From: Antitrichia curtipendula
Taxonomy: Eukaryota > Streptophyta > Bryopsida > Hypnales > Leucodontaceae
Assembly (NCBI GenBank): GCA_951230915.1
Contig: OX579636.1
Location: forward strand, 32,051,567-32,115,566
Length of the DNA: 64,000 bases
Reading direction: 5' to 3'
The translations under genes were made by a program, and so were the position numbers. Positions 45,200 through 59,490 of the stretch are shown one piece after another. How positions within the stretch are numbered: position 1 is the stretch's first letter; each line of letters begins with the position of its first letter. Below the pieces are notes generated by a model, which searched no databases, was not told the DNA's origin, and saw only the letters and a program-made list of their open reading frames with translations.

Positions 45200-48100
45200 G
45201 AAGTAATTCCTTATTTTACCATATCAAAAAAATTCTTAATGATAGATGGTCAAATGATAGATTTGTATTTGACTAAATGAATTATTATTGGATTCGTTGG
45301 ATTCTCAACATACCATCTTTACATTTATTTGTAGATCTAGATATATGATCCTAAAGTTAGCAAAACAAATCCGCACTTTTTTTAAATTAATTTAAGCCAA
45401 ATTTGCTATCTGAGTATGGTAGTGTGCAAATAAATTGCCTTGAATTGGAATTGTCTTCAACTTAGTATTTGAGTTTACTGTTATTTTATTTGTTGATTTT
45501 TTTAACCGATTGTTATTGCAAACTTAAGGAAAATAACCAAAATCAACTTATCAATAATGCTGACAATTGTCAACTTAGATTCTATAATGTCACGCAACGC
45601 AGTTTGGTTTTTTATCGAATTAAATGACTAAGCTTAGGTAACAACTGAATAACCATGGAAAACTACCGAATGACATGTGAAAAGAATGGCAAAAAGCTGA
45701 ATCGCCCCCATAAACTCCTTGTTCAGTGCTTAGTACAGTACAACCAGCAAGTAACAGACTGAGGCTGAGGCGTCATGTCGGTGATATTCACTTTCTACTT
45801 TCTCCTTTCGGCTGGTGTCAACTTGCCAACTGGAAGCCCAATTGTAAGAGCTGCTCACTCTTTCCAAGGTATTCTTCGTCACTCTTTTTGCTTCAATCTT
45901 CAAGCCAAGCTTGTACTGTATAATTGCAACTTTTGCAATTAAACACTCCTACAAAATTGCAACTTTCGCAATTAAATAATTGTATTGTTGCCTTAAAAAA
46001 TTCTAACTTTCTGCAATTAAATACTACTTTGTATGTATGCCAATAGTGCAAATATATATTAGTGGCAAAATATTGTAGCATTGTCATGTGTTGAAAATTC
46101 AAACAACAAGTGGAGCATGTAGTTATTAGGAGATATGGGCATTGAGAAGTTGACACAACTAGGAAGTCGTAAAAGGGAAGACCAACTATCAATAGGTTTG
46201 TTCTTGGAACACCACGCACAACCAACTGCACGTCCCTTGTATAACAAATGAAAACAAGTCTAGACAACAAAAAAAATCAATATGATTTTCTTCTAATAAA
46301 TTGTTTGTGTAGAACTTTGTTAGTATGAGATCTACACATAATTTGATTGAGATCTAGTCATACTAATGTAGGTGAAGGGCAGGAGCGACATGTATCTATC
46401 AATTATTTAGTTATTTCAAGAAAATACGGTTCAATTAAATTTCTAAAACAAAAATATTCATCAACAAAAATACCTTACTTTTTCTATTCCAGAAAAATTT
46501 GGAAAATATATTTCTCAACAAAATTGACATTTATTTCTTATAGAATTATATTTTGCCAAAATTGCCCTACATGTGCAATAGTTGTTCTTATTTAATATTA
46601 AATTTTTTGTTTAAAAGAAAATAGAATATCTATATTAGTGTTTTTTTAAACTTCTAACTTCGTGTACTTAAAATTTTATTTTGACACTGAAGATGGGTTT
46701 TTTGTCTTCTTTTGAACAAACTATGAAGCTTCCCAAGTCTATTTTCTACTCCATTTAGAAACTTCAAGAATTCCTTTAATATGTGTATATTTATTGTAGT
46801 ATGAAGTTTTTAAATTGTGGTTACAATAAAGAATTTCAAAAATCTAGATGCAATATAGAAATATGTATTTACAAAATTTGACATATGACACCCCAATATT
46901 AAACTCTTTTTTAAATAATAATTTTTTTGGTATTGAATGACATTATTTCTATAACTAAAGATTTGTATATAAATATTTTCTATTTACCTACATAATTGAG
47001 GTTTGAAAATTTATCTTTGATGTTTTAAAATAAATTATTATGTAAAACCACAAAATTTAACCATTATTTTAATCAAATGAATTTTTTTTGTTTTTTAAAT
47101 CAAAATTTGGTAATTTTTTTGAATGAATTTGTATAAGACTGCAATATTAATTATACATGACTATAAATGCTAATTATTTTTTACATTCTGCAAAATTCTT
47201 TAAATGGAAGAATAGAAAGCAATATATCATTATTGGATCATAACGTACTTTAAGGAGTGTATCCCAATAAGGTAACTACACATAATCAATGCATTCAAAA
47301 AAGCAATTGAGCATTGTTTTTATTATTAAAATCCCTAATTCTTTTGTTGTATCTTTTTGGTAGTCAAAATAAAATTCTACATTCTCTTTCATGCACTTTT
47401 TAGACTCTATAAGAATAAACTAAAGTGAATTTTTAAAGTGTTAAAAATAGTAGTATCAAAAAATGATCCTAGATTCTTATGAATACATGTAGTACACTTT
47501 AGGCAAGAATCTTTAAGGGCAATTGTAGAAAGGAATTTCAATTAGGTATAGTTACTTTATTATGCCTCCACCTTTAATGAAATCAACATTGTACTATATA
47601 AACTATTTTCAATAATATTTGTATTGATTGAATTGGCCTTTGCCTCATTTTCAAGCTAGGTAAGGTAAGTATACCTACTTGCAACTTCCACCTAATTGCT
47701 TTACAATGCATATCAACAGTTCCCCTCGTCATTACTGATTCTAAATCTAGAATTGTATTCATCTCTTCCTTATGATTGTCATACAGATCTCACTCCTTCA
47801 CAAAGATGAATACCCTAAATTTAAGTTTTAGAATTAGAAAGGGGGTACACATGTGATACAATCAAGTGAAGGTTGCCATAGGTGTACTTACGTTACTAAA
47901 TAATCATACATTGGGTTCTAAACTTGTTGCAAAACACACTAAATAATAAGTTATAATATTGAACATTTGTTTCCTCCACCACTTCAAACAACACTAAACT
48001 ATAGAATATAAGTCACTGTCTAGACTTAATGAACCCACCTTTACCAATTCTCATTGTGCATTTGTTATCTGTTATCTATTATATTAAGTACTTAGAGTTG

Positions 48101-51100
48101 TAAAATTTTGTCACATTTTCATCCCATTTGATGGCCAAATTTCACAATATTCACATCCATTCACTTATTTCAAACCTTTCTATTTGTAAAGGGGACATTT
48201 TCTTCTATTTGTGAAGGAGTTGTTCCAAAATTTTGCTACTCAATGTTCTAGTATTGTATAATTTCCAATTACACTTTAACTTTTTAAGCCAGAGATGCAA
48301 TGAATTTTTGAAATTTTCTTGATAGAAGTGCGACGCCCCCCCCTAGAATGCACGTAGATAATATATATCATTCAATTTTGATCATCCATCCTTCACTCAT
48401 CCACAATATCACCTAAAAACAATAAATTTCATCCAAATATTGGTGAATCTCACACCATATTTCTTAAGTAGAGATAATTTTGACAATTCCATCTACTTTT
48501 TTTTCTTTTTCCCTCTTTTTTTTCCTTTTTCTTTTCAGTGTTAGTAACGACCTAATGTGAGCCAGCTCGAAAATCAAGTAAGATTTTGGCGATTATTCGC
48601 CAACCAAAATTTCACTGAGAAACATCCTTGCAAATCACTCCAATATCATACTGTGCTCAACACTAGTGGTGTACCTACGAATCAAGACCGGAACCCTGCC
48701 TTGTCTCCAAATTGCCCTTCAGCACACAACTGTTTTGATTTCACTCCAATAAAATCCATTCCTTTAATTGATTCTGCTGGTGGGATAGGAACTGGAAAAG
48801 GTCGTCTGTTCCTCAGACCGGTAGTAATTCTTTATAAATCCATTCCCCCAAGTTCCCCCAACAAACCAAAAAAAAAGGAAATATGTGTGGTAAACTTCAG
48901 ACATCAGACAGACAGGTCCGCACTTCGAGAACTTACAGTAAGTTGAAAGGACTCTGCAGTCTCCACCATCTAAGGATTGCATAAGGATTGCCTAACTTAC
49001 TCAAGGTTGACACAGGAGAGCCAAATTGCCAGATTTCACATAATTAAATTCATAAACTTTAGTTGGACTTCCCTAGCGACAATTCAATAGGGGCCGGGCG
49101 TCATGTACTGTAGAATGCTCACCTATCTTTAAGCCGACCAAAGCCTTGGAACCTCCCAAATTTGCAGGCGGCTGGACTCCCCTCCACAGACAGCAAAACA
49201 TGATTTGTGCCTCAATTGGCTACCTCCCTGGTCCATTCATTTCCAGCAAAGATGGTTGCAATTTATTAACATTATTCCACAGACAGATATACAGTGGGTG
49301 ACTGACTGTCGAACACTTTCGTTTCCACTTTCCAGTTCCAATTAAATAATAAGAAAAGCCCTTCCTCCAGGCTTTTGGCAGAGCATGCAAGTCATAAGAA
49401 ATTTCCTTGTCTCCATGGCCGATGGTTTCATAATGAGCTGTGTTCAAAGATCAACAAGCTGTGTGCACCGCGCGCACTTGTTGTGTCACTTGTGCGTGTG
49501 TGCATCCCGGAGCTTCAGTGGGCATATAATCGAACTTAGTTGAGTATTATTTTTAATTATTGCATCGATCTTATCTAAGGTGTGTAATGCATCAATATGT
49601 GTCGGAAGCGACTGTTGTCAAACCTGGAGCCAGCCCGGTCCTTGACTCCTACAAAGTGGTGATCATTATATATTTATTTACAACGATAAGCCGGATAAAC
49701 TGATATTACAGAGATCGAGGTTGACAATCGAGACTAAACCAAGTAACCAACTGCTGTCCAGACTTGGACTGAATCAGTTGTTACGGTTTCCACTTCTGAT
49801 TGGCGTAGTAGTAGGTTGGTTTCACTTCGGTGGGTCCTCCACTTGTAGTAGGTCAGTTTCAGCTTGCATGTCCGGACTGTCTTGAGAATATATACAGTAT
49901 ATCCGCTTCTCCGGCCTCAACCGTTAGGGTGAGAAAATGTCCATTGCATAATGGGACCATCTGAAGCTAAGGCTGAGCTCAAAACGGACTGGCGGATCAT
50001 GTCAGTTCGGTAACTGATTCTGTTGAAAATTTATGGCCAGAGGTTACTTTGAGCTGAGACTTCAAAATGCATGCATCGCCGATATTGTTCGAACTGGGGG
50101 CATGCATGCATACCATTCTTACAAATGTCAATGAGGTCATGGAGTTCGAACTGGAGAATCAAGCCAAAGGTACACTAAGATCTTACAAACAGCTAGTGAT
50201 GCACCAAGTTGGTCTCTTTAACGGCCAGTCCGGCTTGATTGCTTTTGCATGTGTCCCTTGCATGGAGGCCCAACCACGCAAGATTTGAAACCAACTCAGG
50301 TGGATTTTACAAGGTAATTAAATTGACAGCTTGCAACTGACTTGTTTTACTTAAGAAAAAACTGCATTGATTTTCATACCACCAAACCAGCAGTACATTC
50401 TAACTTTCTAAGAGACTAGCTGACCACATTTGAGCTTGCCCCATGCATCTCGATCTTTTGGTGACCCTTCATCGATATATCATAACCATGGGAAATAAAT
50501 ATTAGGTGGGATGTTCATATGTGCTCACCCGGCAGACCTAAATAAAAACAATTGGTCTCATTGGATTCTCTAAAATGGTTCCAGACCCAAAAATGGTCCA
50601 ATGGCGAAAGAACTTGCACGCTTGCTATCACAGACTTGCCATTCTACCTTGACAAGCCCACTCTATTTTTGTAAGCCCGTAATTTCTCTGAAGGGTGAGC
50701 CGAGCTTGTGGACGAGCTCTAAGTTCGCAGTTCTCTTGTGCAATGAACAAGCGTTTCTAAGCTTCTCTAATCCAAGATCATTTCAGTTTAAATTCAATCA
50801 CTACACAGGTCCAAGATTCCAATTTAGAACTGGTTCCTGAACCCCTAAATCCTAAAAACCACGTATACAGTGTTTGCATCGAGTTTGTTCCTCTTGATTG
50901 TAAGAACAGATTGTAAGATACCTCTCAACTACCAAGCAGTTCCAGTGCATATTCCTACCTGGCCCTAGCATGAAAGTTAATTTCTAACAAGTTTTACAAG
51001 CTGGATAGACGATATTTAGCTTGATAGGGAATTTCATTAAAATGGCATATACCATAAGCCGTTTTCAGATGGCACGGTCTAAAGTGTCATGTAGGACAGG

Positions 51101-53790
51101 TGTACACTTCAAACTGACTGCGCAGTCTGAACTATAAAAGTGCCACCTAGGACAGATGCACATTTCAGGTCTACACTGTAAAAGTGCCAAAGTTACGGAA
51201 TGACGTCATTTTAACGAAATTCTGCATCTTTGATACTAAGCTTACATTGTATGGGGCTATGGATTTACCAGAAGCCCACATTTCGAGTTCGGGCAGATCA
51301 GACACAGACTGGACCTTGTCTCCCTCCTGGCCCGAAGCCCTAGATAGCGGTTGGCTGTTACGAAAACAGAACTCCCTTCATGGCTTCATCAGTGCCTATT
51401 GATTGATAAAATTAAATATAGTCTTTCCGCTTGTTAAAGCTGGTTATGACTCCCCATGTCCCAATACGCATGCTCAGTCCAACCACTGGTTGCAGTCTCC
51501 CAGAAGGCTTTAGGCTTGTCCGTATCGACTCCTGCGCTTCCTCGCTTTTTTCTCTGCTTGTCCAGCTACCCGCCTGGAATTATTGGTCAAATCGATTTTA
51601 TAATAGGCCTGCAGAGGTGTCACTTTGTTCTTGGTCGCTCTTTGGAACCTTCAAAGGCCTAGTTAGATTCTTTCCCTACTGAGTAACCATCCCAAGCTTT
51701 TTAATTTAACTGGGCCACTACCAAATTGTCAAAATCAAATTCAAAATCAATAGCAAAATCAAACTCCAATGACAGTTACACTGGATGTACGTCTATTGAG
51801 AGCACTAATACCATTCTTTGATACCAAGTCAGTGAAAACTCAGTTGTTACGAGCACTGCCAGCGCAAATTCTACCATTCCCCGCTTAATTTTTTTCCCCA
51901 ATTAATTTGTGTGACCGAACTCTTCACTTTTCAAAACAACTGAAGACACTCGTGCAATCAATACAATATTGTAGCACTCCTTAATTAATTTTTCAACTAG
52001 TTCTAATAACGATTTTGCTGTAGTGGACATGGCACGCATTTGAAGTTGTCAAACCTTGATTATGTCTTCACCAGGGGAAGGATTTTGTCTTCCTACATTT
52101 TAGGATTAGAAGGGTTTCCATAACTTAACCTCTATTATCTTTACTACCTTACGTATTAGAGAACCTAGTAAAGTAAGTCACAAATTCATCTATGATTGTG
52201 CCTTTTGTCCTGTTTTGACCTTTTTACCTACAAATCTCTACAAAGTACATTTGCAACCACAACCGCTGATCATCTCACTTGACTCTTTTATCACTGGTTA
52301 CTTTTAGAGAAAAGGATTAGTTTTCACACACAGATTGATGATCATGTCCCGAAAAAGGGTTGAAATATCGATAACCCACTAGAATCTGGCTGAGCGCACA
52401 GAGGTGTGTAAAGCAAGTGGAACCAAGGATTGTGTGAGATTTATGAATGATTGGGCTGGGTAACTAGAAACCTGTGCCCACCCTAGCTAGCCTGAATTGT
52501 GCAATACGCAACCGCAAAGCAATGAAGCCTGGCTTGGATGCATTCAAAGTAAAGCAAACAACGGGAATTCGGGCGGCTTTATCAAAGCCCTAGAGTCGGC
52601 TGCGAATTAGCCAACACTGACACGAAGATAATAACCAGACTCGCAAGAATTGTAGCCCCAAAACAGGGCGCCACCCCAGGCCAGGGATTGCGACGTCGAC
52701 ATGGCTTACCCCTGACCATGCCTCTTGCATCCATATCAAGCTAATTGATGAAGTTACCTACATCATTATAGGTCAAGTTGCTATGTCTAGCTAGTCTCAG
52801 CGAGCGCATTGCAAGATTGGCGGAGAATGTACGATTTAATAAATTTGTTAAGTTGGCGTGTTTCAGAAAGCCAAAACTGTGATTATCAAAGGGGTAACTT
52901 GTCGAGATCTAAGGTTTCATAGTCGCTCAGTCCAGCAACTGAAACTGTGCCAATTTCACTGAAATCTGCCATATGGAAGTTGACCAACATATCTAGAACC
53001 TTCCAATGCAGGTGTACATGCAGACAGAACTATGCAGGCTCGATCACTAGCTAGCTAGCTAGCAGGGTCGCCCTCCATTTGATTTCTTGCTCCCAATTGA
53101 AGGAGTCAAGCGAAGCTGGATCTAGAGATCTGTTTGATCGAAAGGTCGGTGCCTGTACGTCGACGATTGGAATATTTAAATACTTCATAGAGAAGTAAGC
53201 AAGGCGGCTTACTTCTGAACATTCTTCTTGCGCGCGGGAAAAGTAAATGCCCAATGGCGAAAAGTGAGCTAGCTAGACGACGTGTGTGGGAAAACACGTA
53301 CAGCAGGCCGGTTTTATTAGGTTATATATATATATATATCAGGAACAAATCTCGGGAAAATTCTGTATATCTCCTGTTAATTCGATCATTCACATCCCCT
53401 GAGGTCTGACTTTCCCTACTAGGATTGAGGAAATTAAACTAGTGTTGGAAATCGATCTCCTGTGACGTCGTACAGTACATCATATATTCATACCGATCAG
53501 ATTAATTTGACAAACGGGTGACGGGGCCTGAGATCGACGTGAACGAACGTTTACAGACTCCACTGAATATACTGGAATCTGAGAAGAGTGGTGCATGCTA
53601 GTGCTAATTCAAGGCTGGGAGGGGGAAGAGAAGAAGTCTAGCTGCCGCCTCAAGTTGCTTGTGTTGGAAGGGGAATCTTTCATCGAATCTACACCCAGGC
53701 CAGAGACTGAGTCCCGGCAGGCAGGTTAACCTGGTGTCGGTAGGTGGCTGACTTAACGAAAAGGTCGGTCACGACCAGCCGCCGCGTGCA
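45200..53790. other. Gene-free AT-rich region, 8.6 kb
   Basis: I see no chain of exons with consistent phase on either strand. 45900-46020 repeats a gcaactttcgcaattaa-type unit two to three times. 48540-51700 is less AT-rich and includes short frames (48557-48946, 51184-51402) without recognisable domains. A tagc tetranucleotide run is at 53049-53062 and a (TA)n tract at 53322-53338. Confidence 0.5.
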
Positions 53791-53794
53791 GCAA

Positions 53795-54332
53795 TTAACC
53801 CTTCCATGTTCGCGTTTGGTCAAACTTCGTTAGTTTTCTAAAATAAAACACACCTTTCTACAATTAGGTATTTTTCTCATGTAGTAATATATATCAAAAA
53901 ATTTCAATTCATTTTTTCATAATTAAAAACATTCAAATGAAATTTATATGATTTTTTGAATTACTATCTTTGTAAAGATAGTAATAAAATTACAAAAATG
54001 CATAAAATAATATGAAATTTTCAGCAAAATTGTAGATGATAGTGATAAATATCATGGTGTAAATGGTGTATTCCTCACACTAAGAGAAAAATTTTAAACA
54101 AGTTCAAAAAGTGGTGTATTTCAAACTCTCATGATGCTACTTTAAAAGTCTATTTCACAAAAACTACAATATTAATAATTTTGAAAATAAAAGTAAAATA
54201 GGAATAAAATTAGATTATTAGAACTACATTTTCTCAGTGAAGCTCAAAGACATTTAAAATGAAGAATTGTGTGAAGTTCAAGTTTGACCCTAAAGTTAAG
54301 CCCCTTGGGCATGTTTGTCCTTCAAGGGTTAA
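53795..54332. mobile_element. Possible piggyBac-type non-autonomous element
   Basis: TTAA-CCCTT at the left and AAGGG-TTAA at the right, 538 bp apart, with AT-rich content. Terminal identity beyond CCCTT is weak, so this is tentative. Confidence 0.3.
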
Positions 54333-55705
54333 ATAAAGAGAGTGACACCAAAATTGCCTAGCTCGTATTTTTCAAAGGAAACACAAATTAATTAACAAAC
54401 TGTAGTGGACGACATCATCCCTTGCATACTGGCTTTTGCACCTTCACGGACGTCATCATCCAACTGATTTTTTACGGGTTTTTTTCTTCTGGGACCGGAC
54501 CGGGGCCACTCCGGCATTGACTCAATCAATTCCAGTAAGTTCTACACAGAAATTAAGTTGAAGAAATAGCTGTCTTCTTCACCAAAATGATTTTTTTATA
54601 AAACTAACTGATTGAGGATGCTTGTCGTGCAACAAACCAAAAGAAAAATTAAAGAAAAACTGATAAACAATGTGCGTGTCTGTTGGAAATGTGGAGATCG
54701 ACACTTGATTACAGGGCCACAGCCTACCGGCCGTCGTTGGGGTTGCTTGGACTTGTGACTATGGCTCTGGTTTTGTTTGATTGCTGATTTGTCAAAGCGG
54801 GAACTTGTTGCACTATTTTGATTGAGTTTCTCAAGATAGAATAATGGAAGAATAACTTAAACAACCCCACTGACTTCTCAAAGGTGTGAGTCAAGGGAAG
54901 ATGCAATGAATGGAGAGTACCGCCATTTAGTTATGACCTAGTCAATTTTTTTTGAGAATTTCTGAATGAGATAGAAAGTTTAGGATGAGGTTCCGAATGA
55001 AAAAATAGGTTTTGAAAATAGACCGGGTAGGAAAATTAAATCTCGTCATTTTGGCCGTCCGCCTTTGGAGTATGTAAGAAAATTACCAATTCAAAATCTT
55101 TTTTTTTGGTAAGTAGCCGATCGGACACATACTTTCTAGAATTTTTTTATTACTATGTACATAGTATTCTACTGTACCAAATTATCAATTATCCTTCATT
55201 TACTGACTTTCAAGTTTTTGTTTACCTACTCAGTGCACAACACAATAATTTGACTTGGTATTAATTCCATCAATTAAGCTCCTACCATGAGTGGAAATTG
55301 ACCCAACATGGGATAACTTATATTTGATAGAAGATGTCGCACAATGCACAATTGCACACACAACCATCCTGTTGGTCCAAATCCTCGTCACTCATTACAG
55401 CAGTGTTAGGAGTTTTTTTATTGATTAGCTGGAAGAAGAATGGTGGTATGCCACCTAGTTCAAGGCCGATATCTAAAGATTTCTAATGATATGAAAGTTT
55501 TTGCAAACTGGCATTGTTGGCATTTTGTTTTTGTGCACCATGTGGTTTTGATTCTTGTGTTCTGTAGGCATATTGTAAGCAGGGTTGTTTTTTCTAACAC
55601 CATGGTGCCAAACTCCAGTATTGTGGGAGAGTGACAATGGTTTAAATTTGGAGGGACTATCTTGTGTTGTCTGCATGGTATACTACTATAGTGCAAAAAA
55701 ATAAA
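54333..55705. other. Spacer, nothing recognised
   Basis: AT-rich sequence without coding potential or clear repeats. Confidence 0.4.
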
Positions 55706-55883
55706 TAGTTGTAAGATAAACTACCCCATTACAAACAAAATGGGGGCAAGCCCATTGTAGGCAAAATTGTAATGGTGATGTACATTTCAAAACTTGAATG
55801 TACACCACCATTATAATTTTGGCTACAATGAGCTTGCTCCCATTTCGCCCGGAATAGAATAGTTTACCTTACTAATTGTAGGC
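55706..55883. mobile_element. Foldback miniature element
   Basis: Two arms of about 75-85 bp (left taaacta..ccattac...aatgggggcaagcccattgta; right its imperfect complement) meet around 55790-55796. The outermost gtaaggtaaacta resembles the ends of the elements at 58570-59490. A separate 12-bp perfect hairpin (aaaatgcatgga) follows at 55907-55942. Confidence 0.75.
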
Positions 55884-56288
55884 ATGTTGTACTAACTAGT
55901 TTTTCCAAAATGCATGGACCCTCTTTTGGATCCATGCATTTTCGGAGGGTTAAATCCCTGGTTCTAAATCAATAGGGGCAATGCCAGGGATATTGCAATA
56001 TGCAAAATTAAACCCCCTCAAAGCAAAACAAAGTAACCTAAGCAAGAAAATTAAAAAAAAAGATAGAACCGACTGGATCCATAAAGTTCAAGAAATTCTC
56101 CAAATGAAAATTGACCATGGCAGCAATGGATTGGGAAGAAAATGAAGTCGTACGAAAGGGACCGAGAATTTTTTCCACCTTTCGGCACACTTCTAGACAA
56201 ATTTCAAGAAAACGGAGGCGGGTGAAAATATGTAAGAAATCCACCAATTTTCCTACATAACTTCCGGGACAGTGGAAAGATGATGACA

Positions 56289-56291
<3 letters not shown>

Positions 56292-56341
<50 letters not shown>
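56292..56341. repeat. (AT)n microsatellite
   Basis: About 25 uninterrupted AT dinucleotides. Confidence 0.95.
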
Positions 56342-56343
<2 letters not shown>

Positions 56344-58569
56344 CTTAAGTTAAAGGCTTGGCAGAGCGGTGCGGGCTGCTGAGTGAAGTAATCTGTAGAT
56401 CTGGTAACATGACTTGGTGGGTGACATGTTTCACGTGCCCTCCCGGACTCCGTCCGGCACGTCATGTCATGTCAAGGGCTAAAACAGGATACACGTTTCA
56501 CAGCCGACTGCTTTAGCACAACAGGAACTCTTAAAATCAAAACGTTGAAAAGGCGTATTTTCAGAATGTCCCAGGACAGGCGTATTTCAACGTTTTGATT
56601 TTTAATGAATGGCAAGAACAGCATAATAATGAAAAGCTAAAAATTGATCATTTGTGAGGACAGTGTTAAATGTTATTTCACCAAAAAAATGAACTTGAAA
56701 CTAAGGTTTTTTATTTCATTTATTTTAGGTAGTGCAGAAAGCGATAATCATTGGAAGGATGAAGCTATTTACATCTATGGAGGTGGATTAAACCTTACAA
56801 TCTATAGATGAAAGTTAATTTATTCATCCCAAACAATGTACATTCATCCAAAATAGAGTGGTATTATCCTACATTTGGTAGCAAATTGGTGATTTTATCC
56901 ATTGAAAAGCAAGAATGTATCGCACAAGATTCCCTACCACAAAAAATCATCACTTTTCAACAAAAAATCGCTCAAATATAAACCTTGCTTGAAACCATCT
57001 TCAATGTTTAGAAGTGTACGCGCCATGAAGCCCCTTTTAGAACCTATTTGCACAAACATAGTAGACATAAAATAATGTATTTTTTGATGCCCTCCATATA
57101 GAACATACTTCACTAGTGTGGAATAGACCACCAAAATTTTAGCTTTAGATTATTAAATTTGGGTACTCCCCAATACTAAAAAAGAAAAAGTGTGACAAAT
57201 TAAAAAAATTGAATTTTAAATATAAAATAATTTTTTGAATTTTTTTGAAAAATAAAGGACACAACAACAATTAAGACATAAATAAACATAAAGAAATTCA
57301 AGTTCAGTAGAATCATACTTCAAAAGTTATAGTAGAAGACAGAACCAGTTTGGCTAAACCCTACCAAAGACGTTTGGTCTTCTTTGCAATCACTTGTGAA
57401 AAGATCTATAAAATTTCTATTTAGAGTAATAAATATAGAAAATAATTGGATTTAATACTTGAAAATTTGGTTCAATAATGGGAATAAAAAAAAAATAGTT
57501 GGTGGAGCTGAAAAAGTATCCCAAACATTGGTTAGGATAGATTATTGGAAAATCAACCATGATCTCATTTTGACAAAATCTAGAAGGGCATGACATTGCA
57601 CAATGCCACTCTAAGACTATTCAATTATAATTTTAGGACAATTCAACAATAAGATGGCTTAGACAATTTTCTATTGGAGTTCTACAATAAATGCATTCAA
57701 TACATTTTGATGGGATTTGGTCAAAATTGGTTTCACAACAACCTACTTAAGAGAGAATTTTACTTTGGAGCACACGCATGTAAGAAAAAATGAATAAATT
57801 CATGCATATGTGAATGTTCATCCACAAAATCATCTATTATTAGCCATTTCCATCCAAATATTGGTGAATCTATTGATATTTTTAGATGAATTTGACAATT
57901 TCATTTATATTTTCACCCATTTTTCTTAGTGATATATAGCTAGTGCCAAAATGAAGTCAAATTCTCACAAAAATTGGCCAATTTTTTTGGCTACTTTAGA
58001 TGTTGGGACCACTTTGCCTCTCACATATTTTATTGATACACACAATTTGAAAAACCTTTGAATCAGTGCTTCTCTTAGAATTCCACTGCACTCTAGGTGG
58101 AATTAAAGTGCCACTACGTAATAGACATTGAAATCTTTATGTTCAAGAGTGGTATAAGGGAATTACTACAAATAAAATTTAGAATCTATTAGTCTATCAT
58201 AAATGTGTCTTTTACCTCATACTAAGCTTAAATTAGGTTGAAAAATTTGTTGAAGGTTGGATCACACTTCTTTTGAAATCAATGGGTTCAAAGGCACCCG
58301 AGCTACATGACAAAATAATTACTAATTGCATTTTAGTTTTTAGTTTCTCCATAATGTTTTTGTATCCCATGATGACATTTTTCATTGGAGTTACTTATCT
58401 TGACAAAGGCAGCACTATCCTTCAATTATGGCTAAATGGCATTGCCCATTTGACATTCTTAATTCCAAAGTCACATACAAACATCATGATGGACCTTGAC
58501 CAAAACCAATTTCTAGAATTGACTTCTTCGACCATTCATTGTTGTAAAAGAGCATTTAATCTACTTGAC
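56342..58569. other. Gene-free AT-rich spacer
   Basis: No exon chain. A 99-codon frame at 58273-58572 has no recognisable domain and ends inside the next element; it is probably chance. Confidence 0.45.
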
Positions 58570-59490
58570 TAAGATAAAACAACTCATTGTGGTCAAAATT
58601 TGAAGTTTGATGTCACGTGGTTGCTGAATTTTTTCAATTTTTTCCCCTACAATAGTGTAAGTGTGAGAAACAGTGAGAAATTGAAATTATATATTTTTTT
58701 GACAAAGTATGAATTTGCTATGAATTTTTGAAGTGTCCAATGCATCATGGCCCAAAAGAGTTTGTAGACTACCTTAGAACTAACAAAATCTGAATCCATC
58801 ATGTTCATTTTGCTCACCTAAAGTAGTCATAGTATTTTCTAACATGGAAGGCCTAAAAAATCAATTCTCACAATGAATTCACATTGAAAAGTTGGAAGTT
58901 CCTAATGAAGTTCCTAAGGTAAACCAGCCCATTACAGTCAAATTACCCATAGTGGACATCTTATGACCCCATGATGGTTTTTCAGACCACAATCAATATC
59001 TAACCTGACACTTATAGAGTGATTAGTGACCTCATTAGGAACACTCAATTTTTTAGTGTAAATCATTGTAGAAAGTGATTTTTCATGGCATTCTACATTA
59101 GATTCTATTGTGACCACTTTAGGTGATTAAGATGAACATATTGGATACACTTTTTGTTGGTTATGGGGCAGCCAGTAGACCGTGTTGGGAAGATCACTTC
59201 AAAAATACATAACTAATTCACACTTTGTTTGAAAAATAAAATTTCAACTGCTCTCACTATTTCTCACACTTATCTTTGTGTGAGAAAAAATTTGAAAATT
59301 TTCAGCAATGGCATGAGGGCAGACTCGAAATTTTGACCACAATGGATTGGTTTACCTTAATCACTCTATTACTGTCATGTCACATGCATTGAAGCCAAAA
59401 TCTCACAAGCTGAAACCCCCCCATAATGGAGTCATTCCCTAAGTGTCCACTATGGATCATCTGACCACAATGGGTTGTTCTACCTTAATA
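58570..59490. mobile_element. Compound nested inverted-repeat element
   Basis: Related ends (taaggtaaaccarycca then ttgtggtca) occur four times: plus orientation at 58570 and 58915, minus at 59331-59360 and 59461-59490. Arms 58570-58760 and 59190-59360 pair over about 170 bp (gtgtgagaaa.agtgaga, tgaatttttgaagtg). A second pair shares tagtggacat / gtgtccacta (58953 and 59442). This is two overlapping or nested foldback elements. Confidence 0.65.

Noticed and set aside
48557..48946. 129-codon frame as a gene
   Set aside because: No domain, no splice partners and composition close to the surrounding sequence.
58273..58572. 99-codon hydrophobic frame as a membrane protein
   Set aside because: AT-rich sequence readily encodes Phe/Leu/Ile; the frame runs into an inverted-repeat element and has no homology cue.
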